A stretch of 64,000 bases of DNA from Phialophora verrucosa (lineage: Eukaryota; Ascomycota; Eurotiomycetes; Chaetothyriales; Herpotrichiellaceae), in the NCBI GenBank assembly GCA_002099365.1, contig MSED01000009.1:186001-250000 (forward strand). The letters are read 5' to 3'. Positions within the stretch are counted from its first letter, which is position 1. The number at the start of each line of letters is the position of its first letter. Below the pieces are notes generated by a model. The model saw nothing but the letters and a program-made list of their open reading frames with translations, searched no databases and had not been told where the DNA came from. Positions 1-11,580 of the stretch are shown here, piece after piece. The translations under genes and the position numbers were made by a program.

Positions 1-2
1 CA

Positions 3-638
3 AAGGCGGCACGTAGCAATAGCATTGATTCTCTGTCAACAGTCGCCACCTTCGCAACAGCTACAGAAGGGGCAGGTACTGAGGCCGAGGCCGAGGATGA
101 GGACGAAATGCCCTCTGAAATCCTGGGCTGGGGTAATGGAACCGGGTTACCTCAGCCGCCAATGAGCCCGAAAGGCGAAGCCACCTCTTCTGTATGGCCA
201 ACACCACCCTTGAGCGGACGCGGTCGGCAAACTCAGGTTAGATCCCCGCGCAGCGTTCAGACGCAAGGGACAATTGTTTCGAATGGCATACCCACTCCTC
301 CAGTCCAGTCGCCGACCTCGACCATCACTACGCCAAAAGCGTCCAGCCAAGCTAATGCGCAAAGCGAGGTGGCTGTCGACCACCCAGCTAATACCGAGAT
401 CCTGATGGAGAGTCTGATCAAGCTAGCGGATCCAGAGTTCAAGGTGGGCATTGGACCAGGGTCGGTGACATTCTCCGATGTCGATAAGGATCTTGTTCTC
501 GATCTACTGCGGGCGGTGGGAGGGGTGTGTAATGAGATCCTCAAGTCGGAAAAGAAGCAGGAAATTCGAGCCGCAAAAGTGCTGAGGAGGCGACTGGACG
601 AATCACGGAAGCTTCTTGAGGGGCGAGCCGACGATTGA
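3..638 (+). CDS. Unidentified protein, C-terminal part (cut by left edge)
   Basis: The frame is open from base 3 to a TGA at 636-638, so 211 codons of the 3' end are visible and the start lies outside the window. The first part is Ser/Thr/Pro-rich and looks disordered, with an acidic run near the left edge (EAEAEDEDEMPSEILGW). The last ~80 residues, from about NTEILMESLIKLADPEF, look folded and helical and end in a charged K/R/E-rich helix. I do not recognise the family. Continuity of the frame across the edge and the change from disordered to helical composition suggest a real exon. The ATG at 108 is internal and is probably not the start. Confidence 0.6.
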   Translation, partial: KAARSNSIDSLSTVATFATATEGAGTEAEAEDEDEMPSEILGWGNGTGLPQPPMSPKGEATSSVWPTPPLSGRGRQTQVRSPRSVQTQGTIVSNGIPTPPVQSPTSTITTPKASSQANAQSEVAVDHPANTEILMESLIKLADPEFKVGIGPGSVTFSDVDKDLVLDLLRAVGGVCNEILKSEKKQEIRAAKVLRRRLDESRKLLEGRADD

Positions 639-2402
639 CGAAGGTGTCTTGCTGTTGCTTGACAAACTCTGGTCCGACCTATAACTGACCGCGGTGGGAT
701 CCAGCAGTTTGGCTCTGGCCTGTCATAATCTGGCAATAGTCCACTACTAACCGGGTTTCTTATTCCAAATAATGAGGATAATGTCTGAAAGTTCGGAAGG
801 GATGTGTCACTTGAGGAGGCGGTCAAATTTGGTTTGGATCATATGCTACTATACCCCAGTAATGTTAAGGACAATCTCAATGCACACTAGTTTATTGCCT
901 CATGGCGCACACGACATGGCTCGAGTCCACCGCACGTGCTGTTATCATGCCCTCGTTGGTCGGCCGCGATTAGATTTCGGCAACCACAGGCGACTGGGAG
1001 TTGCTCTAGCTGGATCCGATTTGTATGAGATTCCCATTTAGGCGATGATGTGGGTAGCGAGGCGCCTGCGGTCCGAAGAAGACGCGGGATGAACCTCGTC
1101 TTAAAGTTTAGTAAAATGTGACTCCTCACATTTTCAGGGCTTCAGCAAACTCTGATAGAGCTCGATGATGCATGCAGCGTTCGGGGACTCCTTTGACAGT
1201 TGAAACGAGCAGAGCGAAGGGGAACAGCCCCCCTCTTTTCTGATGGCTCAGTCGAAGTCAGTTCACTCCTGGCTCCCTCCCGCTTCACTCTTGGCTCGCG
1301 ACCGCTGTGCATCTCACCTGCTTTGCCCTGATCCTGGCCCTGGCCCTGGCCCTGGCCTGACGACGATCCATCATTTTCGCCTCTGAGATCCCTCGAAGCG
1401 AGATCTCAGGCGTCTCATATGCATATCCACTCACCAAGCGAACGAGCGGGTCGCTACAAACCGCAAGTCAATCTGCCCTTTACCAACTCGGGGACGCTGG
1501 GGGCCAATTTAGCGAATCGAGCAGCGACCTCAACACCTCGTTGGCCGTATTTGTATCCTACGGCCCTCCACAACACCTGAACTGATCGATGGTGGATCCT
1601 TCTCCCCTGCCATGGTGGAGCAAAGCCATCCCCGGGTTGACTGACAGCGTCGCTATCGTATACTCTGCTTCAGCTGACGCCTTGGATATCATCTCCCCGC
1701 CCGAGCCTAGCGCGCAAGAAATGTCCCAATCCAGTCGTGTCGACAGCCGATGCTCATGTTCAATGTATTGATCCCTAAACTTGCTCCTGATCATTGGCTC
1801 GAATGATGGCTCCGCTCTCTACATTGTCTGGACAAGACTTTATGCAAAAGGCCGGAAAGGAGCTGTGGAGCAGAGGCTTTACGATCGCTATATCGTTTCG
1901 TGCAGTGGTCAATTGAGCCAGGGATGTATACTTGGAGGGATACTTATTCTGCCCAGGTTGTCATCCAGGTCGGAGTTTCGTCTCAGTCAAAGCCTTCCTT
2001 TCGTGGTGATACCCTTCCCGCGCGCATTCTCTCGTCTCTGGGTGTTTTGCCTGTTCTTGTCTGTATACATTGCTTCATCGAGGAGCCACCCGATCCTCTA
2101 CCAACATCACTCCCAAGTCGGATGCCCGAAGTCTAGCGTCGCACATCACATATCTCTTCAGTGGTTTGACTAGGATCAAATATGGTTTGTCATCATCTAC
2201 CTCATCGCGGACCATCTTCTCACTGATAACTTTCAAGGCCTTTGACAAGAACCACCTAGAATGTCAGAACTGGTCATCACGCCCACGGCCAGTCTTGCCC
2301 AGAATCTCCGACTTGCTCGGGGATAGAGTGACTGCGCCATTGCTGCCACCACTCATCGACTTCTCCCAAAGGCCCTACCCGTCGCGTTCAAATAGCTTTC
2401 CA
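639..2402. other. Intergenic, 1.8 kb
   Basis: No convincing gene was seen. Open frames between 1558 and 2173 have no protein-like composition. The stretch holds a (CTGGCC)4 repeat at 1334-1357 and, toward its end, the promoter and 5' UTR of the next plus-strand gene. The open frame before 2403 continues upstream but contains no ATG. Confidence 0.5.
1334..1357. repeat. Hexanucleotide tandem repeat (CTGGCC)4
   Basis: Four perfect copies of CTGGCC lie in non-coding DNA between the first two genes. Confidence 0.85.
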
Positions 2403-3452
2403 ATGCTGCGTGCGGACCAAGTTCTTCTGCAGCCATCCTCGCCGCCGGCGCCTTGCAGAGGTCCGACTTTGCATCCTATAGCACCTGACAACAGGAGCGC
2501 GTATGCGCTCGGCTACCCAACCTGGAATCAGATGCCCTCCCCGTCGCTGACTGTCGGTCACTCGTCGTCGGTGTCTTCCATGGACACCGATGCCGAGATG
2601 GGGCTTGATCTCAGCAGCCTTGAGAGAACGCTGAGCCAAGGAGACCATGACTTGACTGCCGTTGTCCAGTGTGCACGTAACATGCTCGAGAACTCCGAGA
2701 TCGAACCAGCCTACGCTCAGGGCTGGTTTCAGCCGGATAACGAATACAGCAGGAGATTGGAGGAAAATCTCCAAGGGATGAAGCTACCAGACCTTGTCGA
2801 GGCTTTCTTCTATCGCGACGAGACACGCGCCCTCTACGGTGATCGGGTGATTATCCCGCGCAGACCGGCGCCGAAGGAACAGGAAGCCCCCGAGTGCCTC
2901 AAAACCGAAGACACACCCCATTCAGACATGCCAGAGAAGCTGCACAACAAACAAGAGAGTCAAAAGAAGCATGGCGAGCAGGAAGAGGCCAGGCGAAACC
3001 GGCACCGCAGTTGCCAGCACGATAGCCACGCGAGATGTCCAGAGGTCGCTGCCAAGTGCGGCGCCGAACACGCCAAGTCGATAAAGGAGACCAGGACCCA
3101 AGCGGGCAAGGGGCCCGGGAAAGACGAGCAGCTGTACGCCGCCATCTACACACAGGAAATGGCTGCCCGGCTCGTGCAGGCGCTCAATGACAGGTGCATA
3201 CGTGCTGAAACCACGGCGCGGCTACTGCTTCAGACTTTGCAGTCAGCACGACAGAACAATACCTCCTACGATACCCCCGAGGCCGATTATCTCCACTACG
3301 CCTCGCCCAGGGCTTCGTTCGACAAGCCCAGCTACGTGGGGCTCAAACGGGGCCGAGGGGACGACATGGAAGATGATCGCCAGCGGGCTTGGACCCGAAT
3401 CCGCTGCGATAGCGACCGGTCTGACAGCCGTGGTTCCTCGTTCACAGAGTAA
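2403..3452 (+). CDS. Hypothetical protein, 349 residues, mostly disordered
   Basis: This is a single open exon. The frame is open well upstream, but 2403 is its first ATG, so 349 residues are predicted (MLRADQVLL...). Residues ~60-140 contain a short folded-looking part (DLSSLERTLSQGDHDLTAVV and NLQGMKLPDLVEAFFYRDET). A highly charged Lys/Glu/Gln/His segment follows. A helical patch (YTQEMAARLVQALNDR) precedes a basic, Asp/Arg-rich C-terminus (LKRGRGDDMEDDRQ) that could be nuclear. No known domain or catalytic motif is recognised. It is probably a lineage-restricted fungal protein. An unseen upstream exon cannot be excluded. Confidence 0.55.
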   Translation: MLRADQVLLQPSSPPAPCRGPTLHPIAPDNRSAYALGYPTWNQMPSPSLTVGHSSSVSSMDTDAEMGLDLSSLERTLSQGDHDLTAVVQCARNMLENSEIEPAYAQGWFQPDNEYSRRLEENLQGMKLPDLVEAFFYRDETRALYGDRVIIPRRPAPKEQEAPECLKTEDTPHSDMPEKLHNKQESQKKHGEQEEARRNRHRSCQHDSHARCPEVAAKCGAEHAKSIKETRTQAGKGPGKDEQLYAAIYTQEMAARLVQALNDRCIRAETTARLLLQTLQSARQNNTSYDTPEADYLHYASPRASFDKPSYVGLKRGRGDDMEDDRQRAWTRIRCDSDRSDSRGSSFTE

Positions 3453-6142
3453 GGTACGCATGCAGGATTGCGAGTGAAAAGAAAAGCCATGTCATCTGAC
3501 ATGCGACGACGCCAAATACCCTCGTTTTCAATTATTTTAGGTGCTTTGGAAGATCAAAGGAAAGACGGAGATGAAACATTGTACAATAGTCTCGGCACAT
3601 ATGCCCTTGTCAGGAGTTACCAGATGTGATGAACTGGATGATGGGCGATGGATGATGGATGATGTGTGATATGTGATTATGAGGGCCACTGCCCGTTGCG
3701 GATGGTCTTAAGCTATATGCCCATCTGGAGGACGTGTATACCCGTGGTGAACGCTGTCGGCATCAGATAAAAGAAAAGCGTGATATCCTTCTTTCTGCGC
3801 TTTAGTCAGGGGCTGTTCTGAATTCTGAATCTTAAAGTCCTTCGACTGTCTTATGCGTTTGTAGACAAAGTGGTCATCTTTTTCTTTCCGAGTGGAGTGC
3901 ACAACTGGACTTGCAGTACGAGTATGGCTGGCCCCCTGAATAGTGCATACGCAGAGTGGTTCTGACTTCGTTGGGATCGGCATCGCCAGCCTGAAACACA
4001 TGGTGGATTTGGGCTAACAGAAGTGCGTATGTATGTAGGAGATGACATGGCATATGCAGCTAATGCGATGTCCAGCGAGTTGAGCTCCGCCTGACTGACG
4101 ATCATGTCTACCCGCCAAGGATGTAGATGTGTTCAATTGACAAAAGCGAGGAGAACAGCCTGCGCAGCACGGGACTGCGCGGTCTGCGACGTAGCACGCG
4201 GTTGACTCGGCGACCACTCTTTCCACGTTCAGCAATGGATGTCCCTTCAAGTTTCTGTACGATCTGGAGTATATCCGCCTTATGGGTGACAGGCTTCTGC
4301 AAGTCTTTGACCAGAACATCATCCTCTCCCGTGTGTGTTATCATTGCTTCGGTTGGTCGGTCAGTCTGCGACATTCGACCAGCCATGTGGGCTAGCGTCC
4401 CAGCGACAGGAGAGAGCTGAGTCCTGTACTGTAGGTCCACACGTGGTGTAGCCAATGTAGAACAAACGGCCGGGTCTGCTGGTTTGAGATCACCAGTGTC
4501 GAACTCCTCCTGCTTTCACGCTCGTATCAGCTCTTTCCCATATCGATGTAGACTCCGATGCTGAGAAAGGACGAACCTGGGCATGGGTGCAAGAGAATGG
4601 ATCGCAATACCTTTCCGACGTGACGTGGTTGCCGGCCGCTTCAATCCATCCAGCGATGGAACTCGCCGTCTTTCTCTGCGCCCCAGGGATTGTGAGCCCT
4701 CAGATTCAAGCATTCACGGCTCCTCTACACGAAGTCTTAGGCAAAGCGTCGGAAAAGGAGTGCCTGAAGCTTCCGCTAGAATGAACGGACAAACGAGCCA
4801 TCAGATGATGAGCAGTCATGGTTGATGAAAGAGTGCCGGGTGTTACCTCGCAAGAGCCCGTGTTCAATGTCGCTCCATCGTAACATAAAGAAAAGAACCA
4901 GTCCTAGTGGTTGTCAGCTCCGGGTCAACACGCACCCACTCATACCTGTATCAATGCCAAAGTGCTCAGCCTGGTTCGCAGTCGGCCGCCGCTCCCGCGT
5001 TAGTCAACGTGGCTTTTGAGGCGTTGTGGTTCACATGAGCGCTACCGTTTCTTCCCAACGACAATGCTTGACTTCCTTTTGAACATCAACGAAGACATGT
5101 TAGAAGCTAGGCCATGTGGCATGGCTGAGGCGCCCCAATTGAGATTATCGCAATGTGTAGAAGATTCGCCCCGTGCCCCTTGAGTAGAAGAGGCTAGGGC
5201 AGGTAGCCTGGAGAGCGCGAGGGCATTGTAGGGATCGGTAGGGACATAGGAATTTTACACTTCAGCCACAGAGAGGTAAGGTACTCTGTGCTACACGGCC
5301 TCCTTGGGTATCATTAGCTACCGACAACCTACAATCCATCCGCCTTCACACAGCGCAACACCCTGATCAGAGTCGTCGTGTATTGTGGGATTGGTGTGAT
5401 AGTCAGACAGGGATTGTTCTAGATGACGATAGTGAACTTGTTTCCTAGTACAGGAGCATCTAATGATGCGTGTTTGCAAAATTGCGACAAGGAGATTGAG
5501 TTGTGAGAAGAGAGGTCACTCATCAAAGAGGTGGGACCCGTGGACCGTCCAGCTTGTGCCTCGTGATCGGTATCAGGAGCGACTAAGGACATCAGGATAT
5601 ACTCAGAGTTGCGAGGAAACCGGGGTAGTCACATAGTATCTCATTGACTAGAATAGTGCTTCGTACTGGAGCGCGGATTGTCCCTGCGCGGTACGGAGTT
5701 CACATGGCAGAAACGAGCTAAACCTAATTCGACGGGAAAGGGATTCGTGGATGGATTGTTAGCACGTTCCCTTCAACAACACCTCAATCATCTCCGGTAC
5801 CTTCAGTTCATGCGCCGTCTTGTCTCTGCAACGTTTCCCGACGTCCTTGGACTGCGCAGCAGCAACTGCGCTCCGACATATCGCGCCCTCTCCATCCATC
5901 CACTGAGAAGTGGCGCCCCCAACACATTTGGTCACGACTTTTCAGCTCGATCTCATTTCTTCGAGGCCCTGATGTTGAAGGCCATTCCGCTCGTTTCCTA
6001 GTTCTGAATAGCAGCGAAAATCTCACCCTGGCAACGTCAACCTCAAAGCCCTCCTGGTGAGGCCGTGTCTCTTCTCCTCGCGGCGCCGCAATCTGTCCCC
6101 TCCCTTTCACTACCGACGGCTTTCGATTCTCCCATACTCAAG
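3453..6142. other. Intergenic, 2.7 kb, with possible gene remnants
   Basis: No complete gene was found. A GATG-rich simple repeat lies at 3637-3670. Two stretches have protein-like composition but no usable start: plus strand ~4507-4786 (includes WLPAASIHPAMELAVFLCA and ends in TGA) and minus strand 4455-4108. They may be degraded exons. The last ~300 bases are presumably promoter and 5' UTR of anpA. Confidence 0.4.
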
Positions 6143-7667
6143 ATGCTCCTTCCTAAAGGTGGCGTGACCTGGAAGTCCGCCAAATCCAGGTTACCTCCTT
6201 GGAAGGCGATAATAATGTTCCTGACTCGAACAAGATTCCTGGTCGCGGTGGCATTGACGGGCCTAATTATTTTACTATGGCGGGGAATCAGTGTATCAAC
6301 ACAACAGATGTCAAAGTACGGATACCCTGGAAGGAATGCGTTGTCAAGAGACTGACCGAGAGCGACGTATAGTTTCTATTGCTTTGGCCCCTCGAAACCG
6401 CCCACGCAGCTGACCAAGAACGAAATGGCGGCATGGAACCAGCATCTCCAGACCCCCGTCCTCTTCAACCACCATGAACCGTATCAAGTCAACGCGAGCA
6501 CCATCGAACGCATCGATCTGAATCCTATCGTTTCCACCCCCCGAGCACTGAGCAATAAGGAACGAGTGCTTATCCTTACCCCTCTCCGCGACGCCGCACC
6601 CTACCTGATCAAATACTTCGACCTGCTATCTGAGCTCACCTATCCACACGACTTGATTGATTTAGCATTCCTAGTCGGCGATTCCGTTGATGATACCCTC
6701 GCCGTGCTTTCCGCAGAGCTGAATCGCATCCAACAAAGGACAGACAAGATTCCCTTCCACAGCGCCCTGATCGTGGAGAAGGACTTTGGCTCGAACCTCG
6801 ACATGAACGTCGAATCGCGACACGGATTCGCCGCTCAGGGCCCGAGGAGAAAAGCAATGGGAAGAGCGAGGAACTATCTGCTGTCTGCAGCCTTGAAGCC
6901 AGAACACAGCTGGGTCTACTGGCGGGACGTGGATATCGTGGATTCCCCCAAGAAGATCATCGAGGATTTCGTCGCGCATGATCGCGATATCCTAGTGCCA
7001 AGTATGGAATCTCCATTGCCTTTCTACACCTGCAACCTCGAAAACTAACCATTGCTTTTGTAACAGACATCTGGTTCCATCGCTACGAAAACGGCCGCGA
7101 TATCGAAGGCCGCTTCGACTACAACAGCTGGATCGAATCCGACAAGGGCCGTCGTCTTTCCAACTCTTTAGACAAGAACGTGGTCCTAGCAGAAGGTTAC
7201 AAAGAGTACGATACTGGCCGCACATACATGGCCCGCATGGGCGACTGGAGGCATAACAAGGACGAAGAGATCGAGTTGGACGGCATTGGCGGTGTAAATA
7301 TCTTGGTGAAGGCCGACGTGCATCGATCGGGTGAGCGTTACGTACCGGGAGTGGGAGGTGCATTGCTAACGCGTCGTGATCTCTAGGCATCAACTTCCCT
7401 TGCTACGCGTTCGAGAACCAAGCGGAAACAGAGGGTTTCGCGAAGATGGCAAAGCGAGCCGGATACCAAGTTGTGGGCTTACCGAATTATGTCGTCTGGG
7501 TACGTTGTGACTCCCCCTCTCGCCGTGTCTCACCCCGGTTTCCATCGCACGTCCACGTCCTCTCAACTCTGCTTTGGACTTCGATTCCCTGTCCGAAATA
7601 CACTCATACTGACCCTTTCGACGTATAGCATATCGATACGGAAGAGAAACCCGGAAACGCCGCATAA
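6143..7667 (+). CDS. anpA: Mannan polymerase complex alpha-mannosyltransferase, Anp1 type (GT62)
   Basis: Five exons: 6143-6315, 6373-7001, 7067-7330, 7387-7499 and 7629-7667, giving 405 residues. Introns are 56-129 nt, with CTAAC-type branch sites before the second and third acceptors. The protein is a type II Golgi membrane protein with a short basic cytosolic N-terminus, one membrane anchor (RFLVAVALTGLIILLW, ~32-47), a stem, and the Anp1/Van1/Mnn9 catalytic domain. It carries the family start VLILTPLRDAAPYLIKYFD, the nucleotide-sugar and metal site in WRDVDIV, and the downstream blocks IWFHRYENGRDIEGRFDYN and GVNILVKADVHRSGINFPC. The family extends alpha-1,6-mannan on N-glycans, using GDP-mannose, in the cis-Golgi. 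Assignment to Anp1 rather than Mnn9 or Van1 is by overall resemblance only. Confidence 0.88.
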
Positions 7668-8717
7668 TTCCGAAATACACCTCCATATCGACACGCAGAG
7701 CGGTTCGAGTTCCATGCGCCTCGATCCTCAGCACACTAGCGCCAACAATGACGCGAGCGGCAGAACAAAAAGTCAGAACAAAAAGTTTGACTATCTACGT
7801 GGGGGAGAAAAAGTCTAGAGTTATTCTTTGGTGTCGCTTTACCTGGGGGGAAACTGGTGTCGACAATGTATTTAAAAGTCCACTGGAGGACTGGAGGATG
7901 TATTGAGCGCCGAGCAGTGGCGAAGGTGTCCAATGATTGCGGGAAGGCTCAAAACCTGTGCATAATGAGTACGTGGCGGCAAAGTACGAGCAACGGATCC
8001 CCTCCTGGGTGTGCGGTGCGGCCTCGTTTCTTGGGTCCTGGACTATGAGCGGTGGACAGGGGCTTGATCACTGCAGTTGGGGTGGCGTTCAGGCGTCGAG
8101 CGAGGGCTAGACGACAAAGTCGAGGCTGGGTTAATCCGAGCCACGCGAGTATATACTTTTTCCCAAGTCGGCATTCGGCCAGCAGCGTGGGCGCGAAATA
8201 CGCAGACATGTCAATACTGATGAACCGGAGACCCCAACGAATGGGAATTTTCTTGTATATTGTGCTAAATTCGATGCCTCCGGGCCGGACCTCTTCCTCC
8301 TTCCCATGGCCTGAGCTGATATTCCGGGTCATAACCAGTCACCACCTCCACATCTTTTGCCTCTTCACCTTCTGTCCTCAGTCCGGTATTTCGCGCGGAG
8401 TCGTGTCTGAAAGTTCTCGAGTATAGCCGCCATGCCGCCCGCCGCGTCTAGGCGCTCAACAGCCTTTCTGGTCGATTTGAAATGCACACCCCATGAATAT
8501 GCAACGCCATCGCTCAGGTTAGAACGGCAAAAATTGAGAAATAGGGATGGAATCCTCGATGCTAGTCTAACCGCTAGATTTGCTCAGGTGGACAAATGAC
8601 GAAGAGCAGATTGTTGACACACTCTGGTTCGCGTCTTTGGTCTTTGATGGCGTCTGCCCATTCCTCAGACCTACCCGACGGCAGATAACCACAGGTGTTA
8701 AGAATTCCGCTAGATAT
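7668..8717. other. Intergenic, 1.05 kb, between convergent genes
   Basis: This is 3' flanking DNA of anpA and of the convergent minus-strand gene. No coding pattern, RNA gene or notable repeat was seen. Confidence 0.55.
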
Positions 8718-9569
8718 TCAGTTTGGTCGATTCCACCACTCCTGCATGCTGCCGTCGAATGGCCGCGGCGCCGGCGCCGGCGCAAGCGCAGGTGCAAGCG
8801 CAGGTGCGGGTGGGTAGTAGTTTTGCGCCGGGTAAGCTGTATAGGTCTGTGGTGATTGATGAGTGTAAGGCGTTGGACCGGGTGGGTTGGCCCCTTCAAT
8901 CAGTTCCGCCATGAGTCCACCAGGAGTCGCATACTCAATAGGCTCAATAGGCTCAACGGTCTCATGGTGCCGAGTCTCGAGCGGACTGCTAACGCTCCTC
9001 GAAGCATGAGTGTGGGAATGGTGGGTGGCAGGGGCAGGTGCATCTAGCCGGGGGGAGGGCCTGTTGCTCATCGACGGCGTGTTGCTGGGGCTGCTGTCTC
9101 GCGGTGGGCTAGTTGGGGTACTCGCTTTCCTCAAGCTGCTGCTCCTGCTAACAGGAGGGGCGTAGTCCTCCCAATTGCGGCGGCTCACATTCAAAGGCTG
9201 CGGGAGATCTTCGTCCCATGTTGCACCGGTTTTGTTGGTCGCCAGTGGTCTCAGTCCTGAGCCCGATGTGACTTCAACGCTGGTTCTTCTTGGAGGGTCA
9301 TCCCAGGCTTCTTGTGGTCGCCAGCTTGTGCGGGCATCATTTGCCTCTTGTTGATCACGCAGTGTTAGGATTGGTCTGTCGGGCGCCATGTAGTCTCCAG
9401 TGCGCTGGATGTCCAGTGATCGGGATTCCCGAGTGATCTTTCTCTGTTCGTCGTACTCATCTCGTAGGCCTTCCCACCGCTCGTAGTTCTTCTGCCGTTG
9501 TTTCTCGCGGCGGTGTTTGACGATGCCTTTGTGGCCCATGTAAATGGACCCGAAGATTAGGGACGTCAT
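8718..9569 (-). CDS. Conserved-looking disordered protein, 283 residues
   Basis: Uninterrupted frame from ATG at 9569 to the stop at 8718. The N-terminus (SLIFGSIYMGHKGIVKHRR) is a short hydrophobic patch followed by a basic, helical segment rich in Arg/Lys/Glu (~20-65). The rest is disordered and rich in Pro, Ser, Thr and Arg. It contains WxP-type tryptophans (TSWRPQEAWDDPP, TWDEDLPQPL) and a C-terminal Ala-Pro repeat (ALAPALAPAPAPRP) before a conserved-looking end, MQEWWNRPN. No enzyme domain is seen. The form of the N-terminus suggests peripheral membrane association, which is inference only. Confidence 0.65.
   Translation of the reverse strand: MTSLIFGSIYMGHKGIVKHRREKQRQKNYERWEGLRDEYDEQRKITRESRSLDIQRTGDYMAPDRPILTLRDQQEANDARTSWRPQEAWDDPPRRTSVEVTSGSGLRPLATNKTGATWDEDLPQPLNVSRRNWEDYAPPVSRSSSLRKASTPTSPPRDSSPSNTPSMSNRPSPRLDAPAPATHHSHTHASRSVSSPLETRHHETVEPIEPIEYATPGGLMAELIEGANPPGPTPYTHQSPQTYTAYPAQNYYPPAPALAPALAPAPAPRPFDGSMQEWWNRPN
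8757..8812 (-). repeat. Ala-Pro coding repeat
   Basis: This GC-rich run of imperfect hexamers lies inside the coding region and encodes alternating Ala/Pro/Leu near the C-terminus of the disordered protein. It is likely to be length-polymorphic. Confidence 0.7.
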
Positions 9570-10254
9570 GGTGGCCGAGTCTCACTATCTCAAAGCGGTT
9601 CGGAGCAAATACCGCAGTCCAAAAAAGGTGGGGTATGAGGGTGTCGAGAAGAGGTGATGGTGTATTAGGACTCGGAGGACCGAAGATAATCGTGGGAGGC
9701 GGATAGAATGCGATAAGTTTCTCGATGCGATATTGGTGAAGCCGTTCACCTTATCGTCGGCTAGATGACGTCGATTGTGTCGCGAGGTCGGATATCTCAA
9801 ATCGGCTTGCCCGGGAAACGTCAAGGATCTATCGCAGGGATAGAAAAACGGCGGACTGGAGAATGGATATTGATATAGTGCCAATTGGGACCAAGTTAGA
9901 TGATAAAAAGGACGGGGTGTCGCTCTGTCGGTCAAGGCGAATGCGATGGAAGGGCAGAGAGCAGGTACTCCTCGGAACGAGCGAACTCGTGAACCTTATG
10001 CGGGAAGCGGCGAGAATTTTGAGAGATAAAAGGTGCCTGCCGAGTGATTCCAAAAAGCGAACACAGCCACGAACAAGCTCTTACGAAGGTGCCTGTTGCG
10101 GTCCTTCGGGTCGCTGTATGATGCCTGTTCGTGCAGATGGGAGAACTCCCCTAGGCGTCCCTGCTTCTTTAGCTGCAGGGTAAAGTAATAAGGAATTCTG
10201 GCGAGAGTCTTCTAGAGGGAGGAGATCACGCGACGGAAGGACGGCCGTGTCCTT
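9570..10254. other. Intergenic, 0.7 kb
   Basis: This is the promoter side of the minus-strand gene at 8718-9569. Open frames here lack protein-like composition. Nothing else was recognised. Confidence 0.5.
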
Positions 10255-10446
10255 TTAGGCGGGTAGCTCGATACTTGCAGCGACCTGTTGGTTCTGGCCA
10301 GTTTGGGCTGCTCCTTGATTTGTCGCTGAATGCATAGGTGCTGCCATGGTCGTTCCTAGTTGATCCGCTTCTGAGATGGACTTGGTGGCCCGCGCATCAT
10401 GATTTGACGTCTGAGGGTTGGTCCTGCGCAACGATGAGGTCAGCAT
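10255..10446 (-). CDS. Possible small protein or last exon, 63 residues
   Basis: ATG at 10446 and stop at 10255. The composition is polar, with Ala/Gln/Thr-rich stretches (SISEADQLGTTMAAPMHSAT, NQGAAQTGQNQQ). It resembles real coding DNA more than a random frame, but no domain is recognised. It may be a terminal exon of a slightly larger gene whose upstream exon I could not place. Confidence 0.25.
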   Translation of the reverse strand: MLTSSLRRTNPQTSNHDARATKSISEADQLGTTMAAPMHSATNQGAAQTGQNQQVAASIELPA

Positions 10447-10998
10447 GCCTCTAACGTCAGAAAGCCGCCCTTCGATTCCCGGGTTCTATTCGACCTTCCT
10501 TTTCTGCGTCGCTGAGATACGGCAGTGATTCCTTGACTGCCGACAACGTGAGCCTCTTCTTGTCGTGGATTGATGTCCTTTTGCACGGGTTCTCTCATGC
10601 GCGAATACGAGTACTATATAAATGGATGCGACACATATCTATGTTGATGCGGGTGAGGGCGGATATCTAGGGTGCTAGGCTCTGAGCACGCACAGCGAGA
10701 GTAGCGTCGCGTAAACTTGTAACTTCCGACGATTATGAGCGTTATTGCATTGGTGAACGGGTGGCCACGATAGCTGGGACTATTCCAAACCCAAAACGTG
10801 CCTCAACGAGCACCAGATCCTTCACATAAACAAACAACATCCCATAGCTCTCGTGTCTACCCTAGGTAAGCAACTTGGAGAATCACCTAAGAACGCTTGT
10901 CCTGCTATGGTTATGTAAGCGAGGGAACGAGATCACCAGATGTTTCAGGCGCCACAAGGGGCCAATGAGCTTAATTGATGCTTGAAGTGCGGAGAACC
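10447..10998. other. Intergenic, 0.55 kb
   Basis: It contains a TATATAAA element at 10615-10622, about 380 bases before the next plus-strand ATG, which is too far for a simple TATA-box assignment. No gene was seen. Confidence 0.45.
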
Positions 10999-11580
10999 AT
11001 GTCGCACTCTGTTCAATCATCCAAACCTCGACAGTGTGATTCTCATCGTGTCCGACCCGCTGCCACCACTCACGTGGGCAGCTTATCTGACTGGCGCCTG
11101 AGCCGTGATGGCTCGTGTTGTGAAACCACGAGGTTCCGTCTGGAACCCGAAAGTACGTTCGCCCATTGCCGGGTTAGGCAAAGCTGACCCTTCTGCCAGA
11201 CCGTGACTGCTCCCATCGCCGCAATTGTCATGGCAGGGCTCCTCTACACCTATGCGGTCACCTCAATTCGAGCCGCGAAACGAAACGCTAAGCTACATCG
11301 AGAAGCAGACGGTGGACACTTAGACATGCGCAAGGAGAGCCTCCGCCGACATGGTGTCCTAGACCCGGTGCAAGGCACTTCCGGCATCCAGCTCTTCAAG
11401 AACGCCCGAGCTGATTCCAAAGGGGAATCGAAATTCTTGACTGAGAGGAAAGCCAAACCATTGGGCGCAGATGAAAAGGAAGAGATTGGCATGCCTCGCA
11501 CACAAAATGAAAGCGTCCTGGAGGGCTACAGAGGCACCGCAGGCCTGCAGAAATTCAAAGACGGACGATCACAGGAATAG
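10999..11580 (+). CDS. Small fungal membrane-anchored protein of unknown function
   Basis: The main exon is 11200-11580. Its acceptor is well supported: CTGAC branch site then CAG at 11197-11199. The frame before it lacks an ATG, so an upstream exon is needed. A phase-0 candidate is 10999-11073, starting MSHSVQSSKP, with a GTGGGC donor; this donor is uncertain. The protein begins with one hydrophobic helix (APIAAIVMAGLLYTYAVTSI) followed by a basic segment (RAAKRNAKLHRE). Two repeats of a short motif follow, ending near LDPVQGTSGIQLFKNARA and LEGYRGTAGLQKFKDGR. That repeated G-T-x-G-h-Q-x-F/K pattern suggests a conserved fungal family. Its function is not known to me. Confidence 0.55.

Noticed and set aside
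2070..2402. Upstream extension of the hypothetical gene at 2403
   Set aside because: The frame is open, but it starts at TTG and holds no ATG before 2403. Its composition is also unlike the downstream protein.
10615..10622. TATATAAA as a TATA box
   Set aside because: It is about 380 bases before the nearest plus-strand start, with no transcript evidence.
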